DNA of 64,000 nt, taken from positions 1-64,000 of the forward strand of contig NZ_UNRA01000003.1 of NCBI RefSeq assembly GCF_900537075.1, in the 5' to 3' direction. This stretch comes from Tropicibacter sp. Alg240-R139 (GTDB taxonomy: Bacteria; Pseudomonadota; Alphaproteobacteria; Rhodobacterales; Rhodobacteraceae). The position numbers and the translations under genes were made by a program. Below the pieces are notes generated by a model. That model did not search any database. It worked only from the letters and a program-made list of their open reading frames with translations, and was not told where the DNA came from. Shown piece by piece: positions 30,667 to 39,231 of this stretch (positions are counted from its first letter, which is position 1; the number at the start of each line of letters is the position of its first letter).

Positions 30667-30921
30667 TCAAGCCTTTCGGATTAATCCAATCAAGAACAAC
30701 AAAATGACCGCGCCGATGGTGGCGTGAAATACCGAAGCGATAAACCCGCCGCCAACGGAAAACCCCAATGCCGGGAATATGAACCCAGCGGCAAAAGCGC
30801 CAACTACGCCGACAATGATATTGCCAAGGATGCCGAATCCCCGGCCCTCCATCAGTTTGCCTGCCAACCATCCAGACAAAGCCCCGATGATGAGCATCGC
30901 AAAAACGCTGCTGAATTCCAT
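30667..30921 (-). CDS. GlsB/YeaQ/YmgE family membrane protein
   Basis: An 84-aa protein made almost entirely of three hydrophobic, glycine-rich helices: FAMLIIGALSGWLAGKLMEG, GILGNIIVGVVGAFAAGFIF and TIGAVILLFLIGLI. This is the transglycosylase-associated, stress-response family. The biochemical role is not established. It lies between the bidirectional terminator and fnrL. Confidence 0.85.
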   Translation of the reverse strand: MEFSSVFAMLIIGALSGWLAGKLMEGRGFGILGNIIVGVVGAFAAGFIFPALGFSVGGGFIASVFHATIGAVILLFLIGLIRKA

Positions 30922-30996
30922 TACCTCACCCTTTCACTATCCCGTCACAGCAAACCAAGCAGCCTTGATGCCATCAGGCAAGCCTGGACCTGAGCT

Positions 30997-31740
30997 TCAG
31001 TTAAGGAAACCGCCGTCACTGTCGTCGCCTGCTTCGTCCATCAGACGGCGCATGTCCGGGATGGTCACGTGGCGTTTGCCTTCAAGCTGGATCACCGAGT
31101 CCTTGCGCAAAGCCGATATCTGGCGGCTCACCGTTTCCAGTGTCAGGCCCAAATAATCTGCCATCGCCTCGCGGGTCAGCGGCAGATCAAAGGTCTTGGA
31201 CCCCGTCGCTCCCTTTGCCGAAACAGAGGCATCGCGGCGGGCAATGATCGACAACAGGCTGGCAATCTTTTCTCTTGCTGTCTTGCGACCCAGAACCAGC
31301 ATCCACTCGCGCGCAGCGTCCAGTTCGTCGAGTGTCATCTGCAACAGGCGGTGCGCGATATGCGGGGTGCGCATCATCAGTTCTTCGAACGGTTTCTTGC
31401 GAAAGCAGCACATGACCACATCGGTTGTTGCCACGACGTTATAGGCCGCTCCATCACGACCGGGTCGACCGACAAAATCTGACGGCAGCAACAGACCAAC
31501 CATCTGGGTTCGGCCGTCTTCCATGGTCTGCGTCAGCGTCGCAATGCCGGACACAACGGATCCCACAAAGCTCATCATGTCACCGGACCAGATGATGGTT
31601 TGCCCGGCCTCGAAGGTGCGGTAGAATTTGATGCCTTCCAGCTCTAGCAGTTCGTCGTGGTCGCAATGCGAACACACAGCGCGATGCCGGATCGGACAAT
31701 CTCCGCAAGCGGAGGGAACATTTTGTGCATGGGTATTCAT
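30997..31740 (-). CDS. fnrL: FNR-type oxygen-responsive regulator (FnrL)
   Basis: A 247-aa CRP/FNR regulator that senses oxygen through a [4Fe-4S] cluster. Candidate ligands are the N-terminal cysteines in CGDCPIRHRAVCSHC (12, 15, 23 and 26) and one in VMCCFRKKPF (111/112). A cAMP-binding-like domain precedes the helix-turn-helix LTREAMADYLGLTLETVSRQ, where E-x-x-x-R contacts the TTGAT half-site. The start at 31740 (MNTHAQNVPSACGD) is chosen; an in-frame start 4 codons earlier abuts the FNR box. It probably controls the cco genes, usp, hemN and itself. Confidence 0.93.
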   Translation of the reverse strand: MNTHAQNVPSACGDCPIRHRAVCSHCDHDELLELEGIKFYRTFEAGQTIIWSGDMMSFVGSVVSGIATLTQTMEDGRTQMVGLLLPSDFVGRPGRDGAAYNVVATTDVVMCCFRKKPFEELMMRTPHIAHRLLQMTLDELDAAREWMLVLGRKTAREKIASLLSIIARRDASVSAKGATGSKTFDLPLTREAMADYLGLTLETVSRQISALRKDSVIQLEGKRHVTIPDMRRLMDEAGDDSDGGFLN

Positions 31741-31752
31741 GATCTGTCCCAA

Positions 31753-31766
31753 TTGATCTGGGTCAA
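31753..31766. promoter_or_regulatory. FNR/FnrL box between fnrL and hemN
   Basis: TTGAT-CTGG-GTCAA. It is centred 42 nt before the hemN ATG and 19 nt before the fnrL ATG. That position would activate hemN (class II) and could block fnrL transcription (autorepression). A TATTAC -10-like hexamer (31787-31792) follows toward hemN. Confidence 0.85.
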
Positions 31767-31801
31767 GGTTATTCGTCGAAGGCTCATATTACAGTATCGG
31801 A

Positions 31802-33157
31802 ATGATAGCGAAATCCCAATTGGCTCAGCTCGGACTATTTGACGCGAAAGTCCCCCGCTACACGAGCTACCCGACCGCGCCCCACTTCAGCAATGATGTG
31901 GGGTCTGATCTTTTTGGGCAATGGATGTCCGAAATTGCGCCTGAAAGCGCGATTTCCCTATATATCCACGTGCCATTCTGCCGTCGCCTGTGTTGGTTCT
32001 GCGCCTGTCGCACCCAGGGAACGCAATCAGACGACCCGGTGAAAGCGTATCTGGAGACGCTGAAATCCGAGTTGCGTTTGATCGCCGACCGCCTACCCAA
32101 GGGAATCACCTTGTCGCGACTGCATTGGGGAGGCGGCACGCCGACCTTGCTGCAACCCGCGATGATGACGGATCTGGCGCAGGCGATTTTTGACGTGGCC
32201 CCACTGGGCGACAACGCCGAATTTTCGGTCGAGATCGACCCCAATGAGATCGACGCGGATCGCTTGGACGCACTGGCCAACGCAGGGATGAACCGCGCTT
32301 CGATCGGGGTACAGGATTTCGATCCACTCATCCAAAAAACCATCGGCCGTATTCAAGGGTACGACATCACCCGTGAGGCGGTTGAAATGATCCGCGACCG
32401 CGGAATCACCAGCCTGAATGCCGACATCCTTTTTGGCTTGCCGCACCAGACTAAGGCGCGGATGACCGAAAGCGTTCAAAAGCTGCTTTCGCTCAACCCA
32501 GATCGCGTGGCGCTTTACGGCTATGCCCATGTGCCGTGGATGGCCAAGCGGCAACAACTGATTCCGTCAGACAAATTGCCGACGCCCGAAGAACGGCTGG
32601 ACCTATTCGAAACCGCGCGCCGCCTGTTCAAGTGGGACAACTACGCCGAGATTGGGATCGACCACTTCGCCACTCAAGATGATGGGCTGACCCAAGCGCT
32701 CAAGGCCGGGAGGCTCAAGCGGAATTTTCAAGGCTACACCGACGATCAGGCCAATGTCCTGATTGGGGTTGGTGCCTCCTCAATCTCGAAATTTCCACAT
32801 GGATATGCACAGAACGCCCCGGCCACATCGGCCCATACGGCGGCCATTCGTGACGGGTGGTTTTCGACCTCGCGCGGACATCAGTTTAAAGGGCAGGACA
32901 TTTTGCGCAGCCGTTTGATCGAAGGTTTGATGTGCGATTTTCGGATCGACCGAGCCGAAATCCTGCGCGATCACGAGATTTCCCCCAGCACTCTTGATGC
33001 CCTCTTTGAGCAGGTTAATCGTTCGTTTGACGGGGTCTTGCGGGTCTCGGACGAGGGGCTGTTCATCCCACCCGACGCGCGCCCACTGACGCGGATGATC
33101 GCGCGCGGATTTGATGAATACGACCTCAGCAAAGCCGGGCACAGCTCGGCCATCTGA
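31802..33157 (+). CDS. hemN: Oxygen-independent coproporphyrinogen III oxidase
   Basis: A 451-aa radical SAM enzyme that converts coproporphyrinogen III to protoporphyrinogen IX without oxygen, for haem and (bacterio)chlorophyll synthesis. The cluster motif is CRRLCWFCACR (cysteines at about 60, 64, 67 and 69). HWGGGTPTLL and the VEIDPNEIDADRLDAL segment are typical. R. sphaeroides has a homologue called HemZ/HemN under FnrL control. The ATG at 31802 lacks a clear ribosome binding site, fitting a near-leaderless transcript from the FNR-dependent promoter. Confidence 0.93.
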   Translation: MIAKSQLAQLGLFDAKVPRYTSYPTAPHFSNDVGSDLFGQWMSEIAPESAISLYIHVPFCRRLCWFCACRTQGTQSDDPVKAYLETLKSELRLIADRLPKGITLSRLHWGGGTPTLLQPAMMTDLAQAIFDVAPLGDNAEFSVEIDPNEIDADRLDALANAGMNRASIGVQDFDPLIQKTIGRIQGYDITREAVEMIRDRGITSLNADILFGLPHQTKARMTESVQKLLSLNPDRVALYGYAHVPWMAKRQQLIPSDKLPTPEERLDLFETARRLFKWDNYAEIGIDHFATQDDGLTQALKAGRLKRNFQGYTDDQANVLIGVGASSISKFPHGYAQNAPATSAHTAAIRDGWFSTSRGHQFKGQDILRSRLIEGLMCDFRIDRAEILRDHEISPSTLDALFEQVNRSFDGVLRVSDEGLFIPPDARPLTRMIARGFDEYDLSKAGHSSAI

Positions 33158-33208
33158 TCCGGAAGGGGAGAGCCGGATCAGAGCGGCGGGCGCCCTGAGG
33201 CCCGCCGC
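33154..33208 (+). other. Two hairpins at the hemN 3' end
   Basis: CTGATCCGG (33154-33162) pairs with CCGGATCAG (33173-33181) and includes the hemN stop codon. GCGGCGGGC (33183-33191) then pairs with GCCCGCCGC (33200-33208). No T tract follows, so they may be 3' stabilisers or Rho-dependent ends more than intrinsic terminators. Confidence 0.45.
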
Positions 33209-33399
33209 GCACCTCTAAAACACTTGACGGAACAGCCTTCGATTTCCGACACTCATAGAATATGACGCCGCCGCCCAAAGGGGTGCGCGTCCCGAGGCAG
33301 GTTGGTCACAAGACACCTCAAACGGACATTGCTCTGTTCGTCTGACCTATTCGCGCAGCTCAGAAACCCGTGCCGTGCACCAGTCAGAGGGACAATCAA

Positions 33400-35322
33400 A
33401 TGCGCGTCTTTACCGTATTAGGCCCAACCCAATCAGGCAAATCCACGCTCGTCGAGGCGATCAGCCGCCTGGACGGGCGATCCACAAAATTCAACGTGTC
33501 CGAAGTGGTTCAACTGCACAGCTTTTCCTATCTTGATGAACCTTGGTGTGCCGTTGACGTCAATGGCGGAAGTGACGCCCTGGCCTATGTCGGGCCAGCG
33601 ATGGCTATCAGCGACGCCGCCGTGATCGTCGTGCCGCCCGACCCGGACGCCGCCGTTCTGGCCGCGCCCTACCTGCGCTTGGCCGAAGAGGCAGGCATTC
33701 CGAGTTTTCTGTTCATCAACAAGATGGACAACCCCAACGGCCGCATCCGCGATATCGTTTCTGCGCTTCAAGGCTATTGTTCGCATCACATCACACTGCG
33801 CCAAATTCCGATTCGCGAAGACGAGCAGATCGTCGGCGCAGTCGACCTGATTTCCGAGCGCGCGTGGAAATATCAAGAGGGGCAACCCTCTGCCTTGATC
33901 GAGCTTCCGACATCCGCTGAGGATCGCGAACAAGAGGCCCGCACCGAATTGTTAGAAACCCTATCGGATTTCGACGACAATCTGCTTGAGCAACTGATCG
34001 AGGACAAACAGCCCCCCAGCGAAGAGATTTTTGATCTGGCGGCCAAGGTGCTCCAGAATCATCAGTTGATCCCCGCCTACCTTGGCGCTGCTAGTCACGC
34101 CAATGGGCTGACCCGCATGATGAAAGCACTGCGCCACGAGGCCCCCGAGTTTAACATCGCGCGGGACCGGGACGAGGCCGGAGAAAAGGCCCGTGCCATC
34201 GCAGGCTTTGCCGACGTCAAGAAGCACATCGGCAAGATCACTGTCTTGCGCGGCTTGGGCGACGGGGTCATTGCGCATCAAAACCTGGGCGGTGAAACCA
34301 TTGGCTCCTTGGTGGCATTGGACACCAAAACCCAGATTGAACGGATCAACGCGGGCGAGATCGGATTGGCAGTTAAGTCCGATCATTTGAGTCCCGGTTT
34401 CGTCCTTGACAGCAGCGGGTCCTCGCCCTTGCCCGAATGGGCGACGAGCCATGCACCCAGCCACCGGCAAAAGGTCACTCCAACCCATGAACGCGATGAC
34501 GTGCGCCTGTCGAATGCGCTCTCGCGCTTGAACGAGATCGACCCCGGCTTGCACCAGAGCCAAGACGAACTAGGCGGTCATGCGGTCCTGGGCACGCAAG
34601 GGCCACAGCATCTGCGGCGTTTGTCGGAGAAACTGGCAGAGGATTTCGGTATCGAAGTAACGACCGAGCCTGTAGAGACCGTGCATCGTGAGACGATTTC
34701 GAGGTCTGTGGATCATCGGCACCGACACCGCAAGCAATCCGGCGGGGCCGGGCAATTTGCAGATGTTGTACTGACGGTCGCCCCGGTGCCGCGCGGATCA
34801 GGGTTTCAATTCGACGACACCGTCAAAGGAGGTGCAGTTCCCAAGAATTACATACCGTCAGTCGAGGCAGGCGCTCTGGAGGCTTTGGCCGAAGGACCAG
34901 AAGGGTACCCGGTGATTGACGTCAAGGTCACCCTGACCGATGGCAAACACCACAACGTCGACAGCTCGGATTATGCGTTCAAGATGGCCGGTAGGGTAGC
35001 CGTACGCGAGGCCATTGGCATGGCAAAACCCGTGGTCCTGCAACCGGTCCTGCACGCCGAAATCCACCTGCCGACGTCTTTCGTGGGGGACATGGTCCCG
35101 ACGATCAGTAGCCTCCAAGGGCAAGTTCTTGGCTTTGAAGCCAACCCCAACGCCGCCGGATGGGAGATTTTCAACGCGCTTTTGCCCGCAGTCGCCGAGG
35201 ATGAACTGCACCGAACGATCGCCAGTTCGACACGCGGCACAGGTTGGGTGAACTTGAGCTTTGATCACTATGAGGAAATGCGGAGCCAAGGCACCAAAGC
35301 CAAAATGGCTCCGGCCAAATAA
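33400..35322 (+). CDS. EF-G-like GTPase paralogue with degenerate G domain
   Basis: A 640-aa relative of EF-G. The N-terminus has an intact P-loop (GPTQSGKST, residues 8-16) and NKMD (107-110), but the G3 motif is DVNG (53-56) in place of DTPGH, so the catalytic histidine is missing, and the ERGITI switch I segment seen in fusA (531-2648) is absent. Domain IV is kept (RHRKQSGGAGQFADV) as are NYIPSVEAG and the C-terminal domain. Such paralogues occur in Rhodobacteraceae; their ribosomal role is unclear. The ATG at 33400 has a GAGGG ribosome binding site. It follows hemN by 242 nt. Confidence 0.85.
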   Translation: MRVFTVLGPTQSGKSTLVEAISRLDGRSTKFNVSEVVQLHSFSYLDEPWCAVDVNGGSDALAYVGPAMAISDAAVIVVPPDPDAAVLAAPYLRLAEEAGIPSFLFINKMDNPNGRIRDIVSALQGYCSHHITLRQIPIREDEQIVGAVDLISERAWKYQEGQPSALIELPTSAEDREQEARTELLETLSDFDDNLLEQLIEDKQPPSEEIFDLAAKVLQNHQLIPAYLGAASHANGLTRMMKALRHEAPEFNIARDRDEAGEKARAIAGFADVKKHIGKITVLRGLGDGVIAHQNLGGETIGSLVALDTKTQIERINAGEIGLAVKSDHLSPGFVLDSSGSSPLPEWATSHAPSHRQKVTPTHERDDVRLSNALSRLNEIDPGLHQSQDELGGHAVLGTQGPQHLRRLSEKLAEDFGIEVTTEPVETVHRETISRSVDHRHRHRKQSGGAGQFADVVLTVAPVPRGSGFQFDDTVKGGAVPKNYIPSVEAGALEALAEGPEGYPVIDVKVTLTDGKHHNVDSSDYAFKMAGRVAVREAIGMAKPVVLQPVLHAEIHLPTSFVGDMVPTISSLQGQVLGFEANPNAAGWEIFNALLPAVAEDELHRTIASSTRGTGWVNLSFDHYEEMRSQGTKAKMAPAK

Positions 35323-35332
35323 CGCTCGAATC

Positions 35333-35408
35333 GCTCCCACCCGTCGTCAATTTTTCTGGCGAAAAACTTCCTCCCGTTGGGCCGCGCTGCGCGCGGCGCG
35401 TCACCGCA
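35333..35408 (+). repeat. Two-hairpin dispersed element, copy A
   Basis: Begins 11 nt after the stop of the EF-G-like gene. Layout: GCTCCCACCCGTCGT, hairpin 1 (TTTTTC tggc GAAAAA, 35351-35366), CCTCCCGTTGGGCC, then hairpin 2 (GCCGCGC tgc GCGCGGC, 35381-35397). Copies B and C share the linkers and the positions of both helices. It sits between convergent genes. Confidence 0.75.
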
Positions 35409-35449
35409 GAACGTCAGCGATCGGGATGTTTCGAAAGGGTGGCTTCGCC

Positions 35450-37030
35450 CTACCCCGCCGCCGCGATCAACTCGCGCGTGTAATCTGTTTGCGGAGACTC
35501 GAACAGTGCCTCGGACGGGCCCATTTCAATCACATCACCCTGTTTCATCACCATCACCTGATGCGACATGGCCCGGACCACTTTTAGGTCGTGTGAGATG
35601 AACAGATATGCCAGCCCGTATTTCTGTTGGAGGTTTCGCAGCAGCTCGACAATTTGCACCTGAACAGTCATGTCCAGAGCACTTGTCGGCTCGTCCAGCA
35701 CCAACAACTTGGGTCGTAACACCATAGCCCTGGCAATCGCAATCCGCTGGCGTTGCCCACCAGAGAACTCATGCGGGTAACGGTCCATTGCTGCGGGATC
35801 TAGTCCAGTTTCTTGCATCACTTCGGCCACCAGATCACGCGGCGCGCGGTGTGGATCGACGTTATGAACCGCCAGCCCTTCAGCAATGATCTGTGCGCAG
35901 GTCATGCGCGGGCTGAGCGATCCGAACGGATCCTGGAACACAATCTGCATATCCTTGCGCAGACGCCGCAGTTCGCGCGTGGACCACTTTCGCACGTCCT
36001 GATCGCGATAGGTGATGCCACCGTCAGAGGAGATAAGACGCATCAAGGCCAACGCAAGAGTCGTTTTACCTGAGCCGGATTCCCCAACGATACCAAGCGT
36101 CTCGCCAGCGCGAACGCTGATCGAGGCATCATTGACCGCCTTCACATGACCAACCGTCCGTTTCATGAACCCACGCTGGATCGGGAACCAAACGCGCAGA
36201 CCATTGGTATGTGCAATCACCTCTGCGTCACCGGCGATCGGTTCGGGAATACCCGACGGCTCTGCCGCCAACAGTTTCTGGGTGTAAGGATGTTGCGGGT
36301 TGTCGAAAATTTCGGATGTCGATCCGGCTTCGACAATCTCGCCGTCTTTCATGACGCATACCCGGTCCGCGATCCGCCGCACGATTCCCAAATCATGGGT
36401 GATAAAGAGCAATCCCATGTTTTCGGCCTTCTGCAAATCAGCCAACAGCTCTAAGATTTGCGCCTGAATTGTCACATCCAGTGCCGTTGTCGGCTCGTCT
36501 GCAATCAAGACATCGGGCTTGTTGGCCAATGCCATGGCGATCATCACCCGCTGACGCTGCCCACCCGAAAGCTGATGAGGATAGCTGTCTAGGCGGTCCT
36601 GTGGGTCGCGAATGCCGACTTTGTTCAACAGCTCGATAATGCGGGTCCGCGCCTCCGCTCCCGCCACGCCCTGATGCAAGGCCAGCGATTCCGCCATCTG
36701 CTTTTCGATCGTGTGCAGAGGGTTGAGCGAGGTCATCGGCTCTTGAAAGATAAAGCTGATGTCGTTGCCGCGCACCTGCTGCAGGCGCTGTTCATCGGCT
36801 CCGATCATCTCTTGCCCGTCATAAGTCACGGACCCTTCAACCTCGGCACTGCTACCCAGAAGCGAGACGGTCGACAACGCAGTCACCGACTTGCCCGACC
36901 CGGATTCGCCGACCAACGCCACAGTCTCACCCCGATCCACGGAAAAGGACACGCCCTTGACCGCCGGCGTAAGTTGACCATCCTGACGGAATGACACCCG
37001 CAGCCCGTTAACTTCCAGCAAGGCGCTCAT
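35450..37030 (-). CDS. yejF: Peptide ABC transporter ATPase, two fused NBDs (YejF)
   Basis: A 526-aa ATPase with two complete nucleotide-binding domains in one chain: Walker A GESGSGKS and GESGSGKTT, signatures LSGGQRQR and FSGGQRQR, and Walker B VLIADEPTT and LVLDEPTS. It powers import of oligopeptides through YejBE. The fused form is characteristic of YejF. Its start overlaps the yejE stop (ATGA). Copy A of the dispersed element lies just beyond its stop codon. Confidence 0.93.
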   Translation of the reverse strand: MSALLEVNGLRVSFRQDGQLTPAVKGVSFSVDRGETVALVGESGSGKSVTALSTVSLLGSSAEVEGSVTYDGQEMIGADEQRLQQVRGNDISFIFQEPMTSLNPLHTIEKQMAESLALHQGVAGAEARTRIIELLNKVGIRDPQDRLDSYPHQLSGGQRQRVMIAMALANKPDVLIADEPTTALDVTIQAQILELLADLQKAENMGLLFITHDLGIVRRIADRVCVMKDGEIVEAGSTSEIFDNPQHPYTQKLLAAEPSGIPEPIAGDAEVIAHTNGLRVWFPIQRGFMKRTVGHVKAVNDASISVRAGETLGIVGESGSGKTTLALALMRLISSDGGITYRDQDVRKWSTRELRRLRKDMQIVFQDPFGSLSPRMTCAQIIAEGLAVHNVDPHRAPRDLVAEVMQETGLDPAAMDRYPHEFSGGQRQRIAIARAMVLRPKLLVLDEPTSALDMTVQVQIVELLRNLQQKYGLAYLFISHDLKVVRAMSHQVMVMKQGDVIEMGPSEALFESPQTDYTRELIAAAG

Positions 37031-38133
37031 GAGAAAGTCTTTCTTGGATCAAACGCATCGCGCACGCCCTCAAAAATGAAGACCAGAAGCGAGAGCATGA
37101 TGGCAAAGGTGAAGAACGCGGTGAAAGCGAGCCAGGGCGCATTCAGGTTGTTTTTGGCTTGCAAGGTCAACTCGCCAAGCGAGGGGGCCGACGATGGCAG
37201 GCCAAAGCCCAGAAAGTCGAGCGAGGCCAGGCCACCGATGGTACCTGTAACAATGAACGGCATGAAGGTCAGCGTCGCGACCATGGCATTGGGCAGCATG
37301 TGGCGGCGCATGATGGTGATGTTGCCCACCCCAAGCGCTTTGGCAGCTCGCACGTATTCCAGGTTCCGCGCGCGCAGGAATTCTGCGCGGACCACGCCCA
37401 CAAGACCGGTCCAACCAAACAGGATCATCAAGGCGACCAGCAACCAGAAACTGCGCCCCAGAATGGCGAACATAATGATGATGACATAGAGCGACGGGGT
37501 CGCAGACCAGATCTCGATCACACGCTGGAAGATCAGGTCTGTCCAACCACCGAAATAGCCTTGCACCGCACCTGCCACCACGCCCAGGATGCTGGCTACG
37601 CCAGTCACCAAAAGCGTGAACAAGATCGACAGGCGGAAGCCGTAAATCACCCGCGCCAGCACGTCGCGCTTGGCGCTGTCTGTACCCAGCAGGTTCTGGC
37701 CGTTGGGCGGCAGGGGGGCAGCGCCGGGACGGTCCACGGTGGTGTTGAACGAATAGGGAATCGGTGGCCAGATGGCCCAGCCTTTTTTGAACCCGTCGGC
37801 TTGGAACGTGCCTGCACTGATTTGTTCCAGCATTTCCTCGGGTTCGTCAAAGCAATCCTGCAGACCACCGCTGACGATCAAGCATTGCACCTCAGGGTCG
37901 CTATAGATCGCTTCGGTCTGGAAATCGCCGCCAAAAGCGGTCTCGGGATAGAAATTGAAGACCGGCGTGAAATACTCACCCCGGTAATTCACCAGGATCG
38001 GTTTGTCGTTAGCAATGAATTCGGCGAACAGCGACAGCGTGAAAATCACTGAAAAGAGGATCAGCGACCAATAGGCCCTGCCGTTCTTGCGAAAATTGCG
38101 CCAACGGCGTTGGTTTAGAGGGGAAAGTGCCAT
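37027..38133 (-). CDS. yejE: Peptide ABC transporter permease YejE
   Basis: A 368-aa inner-membrane permease (DppC-like) with a long periplasmic loop after the first helix and the EAA cytoplasmic loop EYVRAAKALGVGNITIMRRH. It pairs with YejB. Three nt separate it from yejB and it overlaps yejF. The N-terminal extension between helices 1 and 2, with FYPETAFGGDF, is typical of YejE. Confidence 0.93.
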   Translation of the reverse strand: MALSPLNQRRWRNFRKNGRAYWSLILFSVIFTLSLFAEFIANDKPILVNYRGEYFTPVFNFYPETAFGGDFQTEAIYSDPEVQCLIVSGGLQDCFDEPEEMLEQISAGTFQADGFKKGWAIWPPIPYSFNTTVDRPGAAPLPPNGQNLLGTDSAKRDVLARVIYGFRLSILFTLLVTGVASILGVVAGAVQGYFGGWTDLIFQRVIEIWSATPSLYVIIIMFAILGRSFWLLVALMILFGWTGLVGVVRAEFLRARNLEYVRAAKALGVGNITIMRRHMLPNAMVATLTFMPFIVTGTIGGLASLDFLGFGLPSSAPSLGELTLQAKNNLNAPWLAFTAFFTFAIMLSLLVFIFEGVRDAFDPRKTFS

Positions 38134-38136
38134 GAA

Positions 38137-39222
38137 TTACCCCTCGCGGCTTTCAAAGTCGATGCGCGGATCGACCAGAACATACATCAGATCCGACAGG
38201 ATGCCGACCACCAGGCTCATCAGGCCAAAGATGAAAAGTGTTCCAAAAATCACCGGATAGTCGCGCGCCACTGCCGCCTCGAAACCAAGCCGTCCAAGAC
38301 CATCGAGCGAGAAGATCGTTTCGATGATGATCGAGCCGGAAAAGAAAACGCCAATGAACACTGCAGGGAAACCCGCAATCACGATCAGCATGGCGTTGCG
38401 GAAGACGTGGCCATAAAGGACGCGGCTTTCGCTCAGCCCTTTGGCGCGGGCGGTCATGACATAGTGTTTCTTGATCTCATCCAGGAACGAGTTCTTGGTA
38501 AGCAAGGTCAGTGTCGCAAAAGCCGCGATGGTCGAGGCGAGCACCGGCAGCGCGATGTGCCAAAAGTAGTCGCCAATCTTGCCCAGCAGACTCAGGTCGT
38601 CAAAGTTGTCGCTGGTCAGTCCCCGCAGCGGAAAGATCTGCCAGTAAGAGCCACCGGCAAACAGCACCAGCAGCAGGATGGCAAACAGGAAGCCGGGTAT
38701 CGCATAAGCCACGATGATCGCGCCGCTGGTCCAGGTGTCGAAAGAAGATCCATCATGCACGGCCTTGCGAATGCCAAGCGGGATCGACACCAAATAGGCA
38801 ATCAAGGTGGACCACAGACCAAGCGAGATCGAAACGGGCATCTTTTCCAACACCAGGTCGATGACGCTGATCGAGCGGAAGTAGCTCTCGCCAAAGTCCA
38901 GCGTCATGTAGTTGCCCAGCATGGTCAGAAAGCGTTCAAGCGGCGGCTTGTCAAAACCGAATTCTTTCTCCAGCTCGGCAATAAATTCGGGCGGCAGGCC
39001 ACGAGCGCCGACGTATTCCTCGTTGGGCGCACCTGATTGTGTTTGCACGTCGTCGCCACCGCCAGCGAAGCCTTCGAACACATCACCACCGCCTTGCAGT
39101 TCAGCGATGATCTGTTCAACCGGGCCACCGGGGACGAATTGCACCAGCGTGAAGTTGACGATCATGATGCCCAGAAGGGTCGGGATCACCAGCAACAGGC
39201 GTCTTAGAATATAGGCTCCCAT
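38137..39222 (-). CDS. yejB: Peptide ABC transporter permease YejB
   Basis: A 361-aa DppB-like permease: start [23 protein letters not shown] loop [21 protein letters not shown] long periplasmic segment after helix 1 ([18 protein letters not shown]) distinguishes YejB from DppB. It lies 9 nt downstream of yejA. Confidence 0.93.
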   Translation of the reverse strand: MGAYILRRLLLVIPTLLGIMIVNFTLVQFVPGGPVEQIIAELQGGGDVFEGFAGGGDDVQTQSGAPNEEYVGARGLPPEFIAELEKEFGFDKPPLERFLTMLGNYMTLDFGESYFRSISVIDLVLEKMPVSISLGLWSTLIAYLVSIPLGIRKAVHDGSSFDTWTSGAIIVAYAIPGFLFAILLLVLFAGGSYWQIFPLRGLTSDNFDDLSLLGKIGDYFWHIALPVLASTIAAFATLTLLTKNSFLDEIKKHYVMTARAKGLSESRVLYGHVFRNAMLIVIAGFPAVFIGVFFSGSIIIETIFSLDGLGRLGFEAAVARDYPVIFGTLFIFGLMSLVVGILSDLMYVLVDPRIDFESREG

Positions 39223-39231
39223 GGGTCTGGC

